Source of the DNA: Bacteroidaceae bacterium
GTDB taxonomy: Bacteria > Bacteroidota > Bacteroidia > Bacteroidales > Bacteroidaceae
Length of the DNA stretch: 64,000 nucleotides
Direction of reading: 5' to 3'
NCBI GenBank assembly: GCA_017650105.1
Contig: JAGCFO010000005.1
Coordinates: 1-64,000, forward strand
Shown here: one piece after another, positions 36,963 through 44,704 of the stretch
Position numbering within the stretch: the stretch's first letter is position 1
Layout: each line of letters starts with the position of its first letter
Position numbers and translations under genes: made by a program
The notes under the pieces: generated by a model
Database searches by the model: none
Seen by the model: the letters and a program-made list of their open reading frames with translations, nothing else
What the model was told of the DNA's origin: nothing

Positions 36963-36978
36963 GTATCATATCATCGTT

Positions 36979-38118
36979 ATGTCTTTTCACATTTTTAGTC
37001 CTTATCGCGTATGTCCGTTAGGAGCACACGTTGATCATCAGCACGGACTCGTCACAGGATTTGCCATCGACAAGGGCGTAGACCTCTGGTTTGACATTAC
37101 CGACGACGGAAGTGTTGATCTTCACTCCCTTACCTTCGACGGAGATGTTTCATTCACCGTTCTCACCCCTACTCTCATCAAACAGAACCACTGGGGCGAC
37201 TATGCACGAGGAGCAAAGTATGCCCTTCAGAAACGATTCAAACTACGCCGAGGAATCAAAGGTACCATTAAAGGCTCTCTTCCCGTAGGCGGACTTTCCT
37301 CCAGCGCAGCAGTACTTATCGCCTACGTTATGGCTTTCGCGAAGGCTAACGATATCCTTCTCCAACCTTTCGAGGTGATGAAGATAGCATCAGAGGCTGA
37401 GCGCGAATATATCGGTTTGAACAACGGACTTCTCGACCAGGCTTGCATTGCCTTAGGCAAGAAGGAGCACCTCCTCATGCTCGACTGCAACAGCGATGAA
37501 TACCGGCTCATTCCCCGCAATCCCAGCATGCCTCCCTTTGAAATTGGCATCTTCTTCTCGGGACTTACCCGCAGCCTCGTCAACAGCGACTATAACTTGC
37601 GTGTAAGCGAATGCAAGACGGCCGTGTGGAACATCCTCGCCTATGAGGAACAAGACCTCAAGCCTCTCGACAAGACCTTCTTGCGCGACGTAAGCCGTTC
37701 AACCTTTGAACAATATCGCGAGCGAATGCCCGCTCGTTTTGCCCGACGTGCTGAGCATTTCTACAGCGAGTATCGTCGTGTGCGCGAGGGTGTCACAGCT
37801 TGGGAAACAGGAGACATTGAATGGTTCGGACGACTCAGTTTCGAAAGTTGCGAGAGCAGCATCCATAACTACGAGTGCGGTTCTCCCGAACTCATCGCCA
37901 TTTACGAAGCAATGCGTGAGACTCCTGGCATCTATGGAGGACGTTTCTCTGGTGCCGGCTTTAAGGGAGCATGCATTGCACTCGTAGACCCTGAGAAGAA
38001 GGCTGGTATTCAGCAATCCATCACCGAACGATATCTCGCGCAATTCCCGCAATATAAGCGCAGTTTCGCCACATACTTCGTGCACAGCGATGACGGAGCA
38101 CGTTTCGTAGAAGAATAA
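36979..38118 (+). CDS. GHMP kinase resembling plant galacturonokinase (GalAK)
   Basis: 379 residues. SPYRVCPLGAHVDHQHGLVTGFAID replaces the usual galactokinase GRVNLIGEHTDY signature and is close to the GalAK start known from Arabidopsis (RVCPLGAHIDHQGG). Further shared stretches are WGDYARGAKYALQ, GGLSSSAAVLIAYVMAFAKAN (ATP loop), NGLLDQACIALG, NLRVSECKTAVWNIL, YECGSPELIAIYEAM and YGGRFSGAGFKGACIAL. GalAK phosphorylates D-galacturonate at C1, feeding UDP-GalA synthesis. Galactokinase activity cannot be excluded. It stands ahead of a DUF4359 gene and the xylan-type cluster. Confidence 0.85.
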   Translation: MSFHIFSPYRVCPLGAHVDHQHGLVTGFAIDKGVDLWFDITDDGSVDLHSLTFDGDVSFTVLTPTLIKQNHWGDYARGAKYALQKRFKLRRGIKGTIKGSLPVGGLSSSAAVLIAYVMAFAKANDILLQPFEVMKIASEAEREYIGLNNGLLDQACIALGKKEHLLMLDCNSDEYRLIPRNPSMPPFEIGIFFSGLTRSLVNSDYNLRVSECKTAVWNILAYEEQDLKPLDKTFLRDVSRSTFEQYRERMPARFARRAEHFYSEYRRVREGVTAWETGDIEWFGRLSFESCESSIHNYECGSPELIAIYEAMRETPGIYGGRFSGAGFKGACIALVDPEKKAGIQQSITERYLAQFPQYKRSFATYFVHSDDGARFVEE

Positions 38119-38155
38119 ACACCAACCTAAAGATTCTTTTCAACAACAGTCAGAT

Positions 38156-38542
38156 ATGAAAAAGTTTATCATAACCATCATTATTCTCGGCATCATAGTA
38201 GGAGCTTTGATTGCCACGTGTCCCGATGCTCAGAAACACCGCGATGTAGTAAACAGCCGCATCGAGAATGCTGTCACAAGTTACATGCAGGGCGATAATA
38301 AATCGCAAGAGGGCCTTGGGGGGATCTTCTCTTCCGCTCTCGGTTCCCTCGTAGGAAAACTCAATCTTGCTTCCAGCATGAAGGTAAGCGACTATGGCCT
38401 CTTCAGCTTAGGTTCAGTTGAGACATCCGACAAAAAGCAGGTTGTCTCACTCGGCATTCTCAATCATGTCTTTTGCTTCATTTCCGAAGATGATATTAAA
38501 GACTTCATCGGCGACAGCGCAGAAAAGAGTGGACTTTTCTGA
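38156..38542 (+). CDS. DUF4359-like small exported or membrane protein
   Basis: 128 residues. One N-terminal hydrophobic helix (KKFIITIIILGIIVGALIATC) is followed by a soluble part with SDYGLFSLGSVETSDKKQVVSLGILNHVFCFISE, which resembles the DUF4359 core. Function unknown. It follows the GHMP kinase by 37 bp on the same strand and may share its transcript. Confidence 0.65.
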   Translation: MKKFIITIIILGIIVGALIATCPDAQKHRDVVNSRIENAVTSYMQGDNKSQEGLGGIFSSALGSLVGKLNLASSMKVSDYGLFSLGSVETSDKKQVVSLGILNHVFCFISEDDIKDFIGDSAEKSGLF

Positions 38543-38548
38543 GGCTCT

Positions 38549-38596
38549 GATATGAAGAAGCGATAACAGTTTTTTCTTTCTAAATAAGAAAATATC
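38549..38596. repeat. AT-rich mosaic repeat fragment (copy 6)
   Basis: Contains GATATGAAGAAGCG and TTTTTTCTTTCTAAATAAGA, two modules of the intergenic repeat, in the 72-bp gap ahead of the GH98 gene. Confidence 0.5.
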
Positions 38597-38614
38597 CCCA
38601 AAGCAAAATCAATT

Positions 38615-41600
38615 ATGCTCAAAAAGCTATGGATTGTTGTACTTATCGCACTTGTGCTTAGTTTTCAAGCAGGAAATGTGACGGCGCAGGAACGTCGCCC
38701 CATCGATTCACAACATCCTATGTGGATGATACACGTCGATGTGTGGTACAAAGCAGACCCGCAGAAAATCATCGACTTGATTCCCGAGGACATCAGGCCT
38801 TACGTCTGTCTCAACCTTTCGCTCTCCTGCCAGTACGACACAGACAAGAATGTCTATAAGATGCCCCACTATGCATTCCAGACCTATAAGTCTTGGGGTA
38901 CGGTCTGCCAGCAGAATGGGATGTTCTTCACTTGTCAACCTGCCAGCGGCGGACACACACATATACAAGACGACGACCTTACCACTTTTGAGTATTTTTT
39001 CCGCAAGTTCCCCAATTTCTTGGGTTGGAACTATGCAGAGCAGTTCTGGGGCTTCGACGAGGCAGGCGACAAGAGCTCCAGCACCCAAATGTCACGCTGG
39101 GCATTGTTTGCCAAACTCGTTGAGATGTCGCACCAATACGGAGGTTTTCTTACCGTTTCTTTCTGTGGCAATATCTGGAGTCACGCTCTCAATCCTATCG
39201 GGCAGATGAAACGCTGCCCTGAACTGTTCAATGCCTGCAAACAGTATCCCGATGCAATACTCTGGCTCTACAAATACACCACATCCAGTTGCTTCTACAA
39301 CAACGAGAGTGTCACCTTCGGACCATTCATTTCCGGCTTGGCGAAAAACTACGGCATACGCTACGACAACTGCGGCTGGAACGGGGCACTCAAAGCGATT
39401 CTTGGGGAAAATCATGGGAAGAAATACCCAGCGGCAGCAGGCATTGGAACCGTTATGGAACAGACTTGCGTAAACGGCGCAACAGTGTGGGATGGCCCTG
39501 AACTCACTTGGGATAAGGAATGCTTCCATGAAATCAGCACATCCACAGTCAATGGATACACCCGCCGAAACTGGGAACGGTTCCCCAACCTCAACGGCGT
39601 ATGGATTGACATGTTCCGGAAAATCATCGATGGAACCATGTACATCCCCACTCGCGAAGAAGTAGTGGAAAAAACAAAAATTGTTGTCATCAATGATGTA
39701 AATTCCGGCAACGATGAGCAGAGATACGCTACCTGGACCAATCTGTTCGACGGGGTATACAAGCAATCCGATCCCATAAATCGCGGAAACGGACAATGGA
39801 TGGATAATTACTGCTACTTTAAGAGCACAGGGCGCTATGGTACCATTCCGATGGTGATGGGATTGTACGACGATATAGCAAAAGCCATACCCGTTCAGGT
39901 TAATAAATCGAAGTTTTCTACCCGTTGGAGTTCAGTCAGCAAGAAGACTGAAGACTTCAACGACCAATACCCAGCCGTCTCGGAGGGGGACCTTTACGTC
40001 AATCGTTTCCGCAACCAGTTAGTAACCTATACTCCATACTCATACCTTAATTCAAAAACTGGCGCATCCGCTTTAATTCCTTTGCAGTATAATAGTTGCG
40101 ACACGCTAGAACTGAGATATGACAAGCTATCCAGTGGCATCATCCACGAATATGAAGACCATATTGATTTCTATCTCAACAATTACCGCACCGATACCAC
40201 AACTTTCCGCAGCGACGTAATTGTCTTGCATGGAGTGACTTCCGAGCCTTCGCACCAGTTTACCCTGCATTCTACAGCAAAAGGCAATGCTACAGCAGAA
40301 TATGACCCTGAAGCTAAAACGTACACCGTTACCATCAAGCATTGTGGTGCTGTGGATGTCACAATATCTTGTTCAGGCGAAGCCGAGCGAGACAAATCCC
40401 TACCAATAATTGTTCAAAGTCCCCTGCCACTCCCCAAACAACCAGAGCAATATCACGGAGAAATTATCATCGAAGCAGAGGATATGGATTATAAGAGCAT
40501 CAATAGCTGTTGTACCGATCCTTACGGACGTTATCCTTCTGTCATCGGGCATAGTGGAAACGGTTTTATCGATATGGGAACAAACAGCAGCGCGGCCCTT
40601 CGCCATTACCTTACCATAGTTGACACACAGGCTGGCGATTACGTCATCTCCGTGCGTTACACATGCACTTCTAAAGCGGGCAACATAGCAATTACTGTGA
40701 ATGGCAATCGTCAACTGGTTCGTTGCGAAAAAACAGCCAAGAACGAATGGCGCTATGCTCAAATAAACGCCTCACTAAATGAGGGAAAGAACAGCCTAGT
40801 GATTACCAACTCTGGAACGCTCCCGATGTACATCGACCAAGTCATCTATCGTCCTACGGATACTAAACCTTCGACCTATTCTGTTGAAATACGCCCAGCA
40901 GAACACGGCGAGGTAACTACTGTTGTGACGGAGGCTGCAGAAGGAGATACGGTGACGTTACATATCTCTGCTGACGAAGGATTTCAGTTGGAGAAACTCC
41001 GCATCGTCAATTCCGTATTCTTCACTCAGGGGAAAACTATTCGATTCGACAACCCCACAGAGGAGATTTCTTTCCTGATGCCAAATGATAATGTGACCAT
41101 CCAGCCTGAATTCACAGATGTCACTGCTGTTTACGACTTCAACCTCTCTACTCTTTCCGCAGGTACTCTTCCACCTGGCTGGCGCTGTACGCAGGAGAAC
41201 AACGAAATACATGAATATCCCAACACCTTCCAACAGGGAGCACGCCTATTCGCAGGATTTACCGGACATCAAGGCAAAGCCCTCTACTGGCGTAATGTAT
41301 GTGCTGAATATGGTCGTCAGACAGCATTTCCTCTTACTCTTACCCCAGGCACTTACAAACTGACTTTTGCGATGGCTGCATGGAAGGAGAGTCCACGATA
41401 TAAAGTAAGCATCATCAGCTCGTCTTCTGGGAAGGCAATTGCCAGTTCCGCCACATATTCTGCCGTCCCCAACGCGAATGGCAGCCAATCAGCTAACGTG
41501 AGTGCCGCGCAGAATCGCGTGTTAGAATTCAATGTGACTGAAGCAGACAAATATATCATTCGTTTTAGCGATGAAACTTCCTCAGGAGGATTCCACGAAT

Positions 41601-41779
41601 TCCTTCTTTTGGAGTGTAAATTAAATTCGGTAATTCCAGCTGAAATCATAGAAATGGACTTTCTCAATACCGTTACAGGAATCTACGATATTTCCGGTAA
41701 CAAACGAATTGAACTTGGCTATGGCATCAACATAGTCCGTACATCTGATGGAAAAGTCAAGAAAGTCCTTGTCAAGTAA
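38615..41779 (+). CDS. GH98 endo-glycanase with CBM6/35-like module
   Basis: 1054 residues with a signal peptide (MLKKLWIVVLIALVLSFQAG). The N-terminal half (about 30-345: PIDSQHPMWMIHVDVWYKADPQKIIDLIPEDIRPYV, NFLGWNYAEQFWGFD, GFLTVSFCGNIWSH, NGATVWDGPELTWDKECFHEIS) is the GH98 catalytic domain, and the GH98 C-domain runs to about 605. Residues 614-747 (IIIEAEDMDYKSINS...YIDQVIYRP) are a CBM6/35-type module. Residues 752-835 look like an InlB-type repeat, and the end (GIYDISGNKRIEL...VKKVLVK) is a typical C-terminal tail of Prevotella secreted proteins. GH98 includes blood-group endo-beta-galactosidases and Bacteroides endo-xylanases acting on substituted xylan; the context favours xylan. First gene of the GH98-GH43-GH31 operon. 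Confidence 0.9.
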   Translation: MLKKLWIVVLIALVLSFQAGNVTAQERRPIDSQHPMWMIHVDVWYKADPQKIIDLIPEDIRPYVCLNLSLSCQYDTDKNVYKMPHYAFQTYKSWGTVCQQNGMFFTCQPASGGHTHIQDDDLTTFEYFFRKFPNFLGWNYAEQFWGFDEAGDKSSSTQMSRWALFAKLVEMSHQYGGFLTVSFCGNIWSHALNPIGQMKRCPELFNACKQYPDAILWLYKYTTSSCFYNNESVTFGPFISGLAKNYGIRYDNCGWNGALKAILGENHGKKYPAAAGIGTVMEQTCVNGATVWDGPELTWDKECFHEISTSTVNGYTRRNWERFPNLNGVWIDMFRKIIDGTMYIPTREEVVEKTKIVVINDVNSGNDEQRYATWTNLFDGVYKQSDPINRGNGQWMDNYCYFKSTGRYGTIPMVMGLYDDIAKAIPVQVNKSKFSTRWSSVSKKTEDFNDQYPAVSEGDLYVNRFRNQLVTYTPYSYLNSKTGASALIPLQYNSCDTLELRYDKLSSGIIHEYEDHIDFYLNNYRTDTTTFRSDVIVLHGVTSEPSHQFTLHSTAKGNATAEYDPEAKTYTVTIKHCGAVDVTISCSGEAERDKSLPIIVQSPLPLPKQPEQYHGEIIIEAEDMDYKSINSCCTDPYGRYPSVIGHSGNGFIDMGTNSSAALRHYLTIVDTQAGDYVISVRYTCTSKAGNIAITVNGNRQLVRCEKTAKNEWRYAQINASLNEGKNSLVITNSGTLPMYIDQVIYRPTDTKPSTYSVEIRPAEHGEVTTVVTEAAEGDTVTLHISADEGFQLEKLRIVNSVFFTQGKTIRFDNPTEEISFLMPNDNVTIQPEFTDVTAVYDFNLSTLSAGTLPPGWRCTQENNEIHEYPNTFQQGARLFAGFTGHQGKALYWRNVCAEYGRQTAFPLTLTPGTYKLTFAMAAWKESPRYKVSIISSSSGKAIASSATYSAVPNANGSQSANVSAAQNRVLEFNVTEADKYIIRFSDETSSGGFHEFLLLECKLNSVIPAEIIEMDFLNTVTGIYDISGNKRIELGYGINIVRTSDGKVKKVLVK

Positions 41780-41818
41780 TAGTCAATATCGATTTTTGAG
41801 TATATCTTACACACCAAC

Positions 41819-44704
41819 ATGAAACGCATCTTTCCATTCCTCATTCTTCTTATCTGCATTCCGGCTTGCAGTTTTAGCCAGCAACGCAATAAGCCAACCC
41901 CATCAGAAATGGTTGCTTCAGAGCATTATCGCAATCCCATCGTGCAGACCTGTTACACTACCGATCCTGCTCCGCTTAACGTTGGAGACTCCATTCTCTA
42001 TGTTTTCACAGGCCACGATGAAGAAGGTGCCGATTTCTTCTGGATGCAGGAATGGCGCGTCTATAGCACTCGCGATATGGTCAATTGGCAGGATCATGGC
42101 TCACCGTTAGCCCTTGAATCATTTTCATGGGCAGACGATAGAGCCTGGGCAGCCCAAGTAATCCAAAGGAACGGTAAGTTTTTCTGGTATGTCTGTGCTC
42201 ATTCCAAACTATCGGGAGGCATGGCAATTGGCGTGGCGGTTTCAGAACATCCCGAAGGTCCCTACCGCGACGCACTCGGTCATCCTCTCTACGAAAACGG
42301 TTCTTGGGATCATATCGACCCAACCGTGTGGATTGATGAACAAACAGGGCAGGTTTGGCTTGCGTGGGGGAATCCTCAACTCTACCTTCTTGAACTTCAG
42401 GACGACATGATTCATCCTAAAGGCGAAGTCCAGCTGGTCAACATGACTGAAGAAGGATTCGGTTCTCCTCTGATGCGTGAACGGGAACAAGGAAAGCAAT
42501 ATCGCGATTCATATGTTGAAGGGCCTTGGCTGATAAAGCGAGACGACCGTTGGCTCCTTCTCTATGCTGCAGGAGGGGTTCCTGAGCATATAAGCTACAG
42601 TTCTGCGCCCTCACCCATCGGTCCTTGGCTCTACGAAGGAGAAGTCATGCCTCTTGGAGGAACAGATTCGTTTACAAATCATTGCGGGGTAGTTGACTTC
42701 CGTGGACATAGCTATTTCTTTTATCATACCGGGCATCTTCCGGGAGGAGGAGGTTTTGGCCGAAGTGCAGCTGTAGAGGAATTTCAGTATACAGCCGACG
42801 GGCGGTTTCCAACTATCCTTCCTACCCGAAAAGGTGTAGAACCCATCGCCACATTCTGCCCGTATCGTAAGGTAGAAGCCGAGACGATGTCTTATTCTTT
42901 CGGTCTTCGCACGGCACAATATTTAGCTCCGAATGGGAAACAATCTTACTTCTCAAGACAAAACCCTCTTTCGGTTTATGTCACAGACATACACGAAGGC
43001 GATTGGCTACGGCTCGATAATGTTGACTTTGGAGAGAATGGTGCCCGTACGTTTACCATCCGCGCTGCTTCGGGACTACGTGGAGGACGCATCGAGCTTT
43101 ATGTCGATAGTCTTCTTGGGCGTAGCCTTGGCAGTATAGAAATTGGTGCCACAGGCGGCTGGGAACAGTGGCAGACATTCAGCACTTCATTGCCTCGCAT
43201 CGCCACAGGTATCCACGACCTTTATCTGTGCTTCCACGGAAGGAAAGGACCAAAGCTATTCAACCTCGATTGGTGGGAGATGGATGACGATGCGGATATG
43301 AATATGCCCATCTTGCAAACCCATTATACCGCCGACCCTTCCCCGCTGCTTGTCGGTGATACTGTCTTCCTATATGTCAGCCATGACTCACATCCCGACG
43401 AGATTCTGGATGCCCGAGAGCGTAGTTCAGCTGGATTCTTCATGTATGACTGGCTGCTCTACACCTCTACCGATATGGTGAATTGGACCGACCACGGTTC
43501 TGTCGCATCTCTGCGCGATTTCCAATGGCGTTCGCGAGACAATGGCGCTTGGGCCATACAAGTCGTTGAGCGTGACGGGCATTACTATCTCTATGCCCCG
43601 CTACATGGGCATGGTATAGGAGTGCTTGTTGCCGATTCGCCCTATGGTCCTTTCCGTGACCCATTGGGTAAACCTCTGGTGTGGCAGAAGGAACATTGGG
43701 AGGATATTGATCCTACCGTTTTCATCGATAAGGAAGGACAAGCCTGGATGTACTGGGGCAATCCTAACACCTACTACGTTCGTCTTGGACGAGACATGAT
43801 TTCTACCGAGGGCGACATCGTCAAACTCGACTATCACATCGATCATTACCAAGAGGGTCCTTGGCTCTACGAACGCAACGGACACTGGTATCTTGCATAT
43901 GCCTCTACCTGTTGTCCTGAAGGCTTAGGATATGCTATGGCAGATGCCCCAACCGGACCTTGGCAAAGCAAAGGATATATCATGAGCCCCACGCCCCGCG
44001 ACAGAGGTAATCATCCTGGCATCATCGACTTCAAAGGACGCAGCTACGTTTTCGGGCAAGATTATGATCTACTGCACCACGAGACAAAAGAACACTTTGA
44101 GCGTCGTAGCGTCAGCCTATCTGAGATGCACTACAATGAAGACGGAACCATCCAAGAAGTACCATATTGGCTCGATTTGCGTTTGCCAGAGGCTGTAGGA
44201 ACTCTCAATCCTTATAAGCGCGTAGAGGCAGAGACAATGGCTTGGGGATATGGATTGCGCACCGAGAAAATCGGCATTGCAGGAACGCGTGAACTCGTAT
44301 CTCGTGCTCATCGGAGTCGCGACAACAGCTCCATCATCAACCAGTTCCCTATTAGCACCGGCCGCAAGAACCTCTATGTCTACGACTTGGATGAGGGTGA
44401 GTATATCCGCCTACGTGCCGTAGATTTCGGAAAGAAATCTCCTCGCACTTTCCTCCTAACAGCATCTGCCGCTCTAGATGCAGGGGCTACCATCTCTCTC
44501 CATCTCGATGCTCCTGGCGGCCCAGTCCTCGGCACAGTCACTGTCTCATCAACGGGTGACGTAGACACTTATAAAGAGTTCCGTTCATCCCTCACGCCCA
44601 AACTTGCCACAGGCGTGCACGACCTTTTCCTCTGTGTTGAACAGGCTTCAGGCAATGTGCACCTCGACTGGTGGCAATTCAAAAAATGGAATCTGCTAAC
44701 GTGA
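41819..44704 (+). CDS. double GH43 enzyme: GH43-CBM6-GH43-CBM6
   Basis: 961 residues with a signal/lipoprotein-like start (LILLICIPACSFS). Two homologous halves each hold a five-blade GH43 propeller and a CBM6-like module. Half 1: base in YTTDPAPLNVG (Asp49), HIDPTVWIDEQTGQVWLAWGNP, acid in VEGPWLIKRDDRWLLLYA (Glu234), CBM from about 350. Half 2: YTADPSPLLVG (Asp506), DIDPTVFIDKEGQAWMYWGNP, QEGPWLYERNGHWYLAYA (Glu679), CBM from about 800. All three catalytic acids appear in both halves, so both may be active. GH43 enzymes are mainly xylosidases and arabinofuranosidases. It lies 39 bp after GH98 and overlaps the GH31 gene. Confidence 0.9.
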   Translation: MKRIFPFLILLICIPACSFSQQRNKPTPSEMVASEHYRNPIVQTCYTTDPAPLNVGDSILYVFTGHDEEGADFFWMQEWRVYSTRDMVNWQDHGSPLALESFSWADDRAWAAQVIQRNGKFFWYVCAHSKLSGGMAIGVAVSEHPEGPYRDALGHPLYENGSWDHIDPTVWIDEQTGQVWLAWGNPQLYLLELQDDMIHPKGEVQLVNMTEEGFGSPLMREREQGKQYRDSYVEGPWLIKRDDRWLLLYAAGGVPEHISYSSAPSPIGPWLYEGEVMPLGGTDSFTNHCGVVDFRGHSYFFYHTGHLPGGGGFGRSAAVEEFQYTADGRFPTILPTRKGVEPIATFCPYRKVEAETMSYSFGLRTAQYLAPNGKQSYFSRQNPLSVYVTDIHEGDWLRLDNVDFGENGARTFTIRAASGLRGGRIELYVDSLLGRSLGSIEIGATGGWEQWQTFSTSLPRIATGIHDLYLCFHGRKGPKLFNLDWWEMDDDADMNMPILQTHYTADPSPLLVGDTVFLYVSHDSHPDEILDARERSSAGFFMYDWLLYTSTDMVNWTDHGSVASLRDFQWRSRDNGAWAIQVVERDGHYYLYAPLHGHGIGVLVADSPYGPFRDPLGKPLVWQKEHWEDIDPTVFIDKEGQAWMYWGNPNTYYVRLGRDMISTEGDIVKLDYHIDHYQEGPWLYERNGHWYLAYASTCCPEGLGYAMADAPTGPWQSKGYIMSPTPRDRGNHPGIIDFKGRSYVFGQDYDLLHHETKEHFERRSVSLSEMHYNEDGTIQEVPYWLDLRLPEAVGTLNPYKRVEAETMAWGYGLRTEKIGIAGTRELVSRAHRSRDNSSIINQFPISTGRKNLYVYDLDEGEYIRLRAVDFGKKSPRTFLLTASAALDAGATISLHLDAPGGPVLGTVTVSSTGDVDTYKEFRSSLTPKLATGVHDLFLCVEQASGNVHLDWWQFKKWNLLT

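Noticed and set aside
36830..37021. 63-codon frame before the GHMP kinase
   Set aside because: It overlaps the kinase start out of frame, has no known motif and lies in the AT-rich leader.
40958..41233. Short antisense frames inside the GH98 gene
   Set aside because: No promoter, no motif, and fully inside a certain gene.
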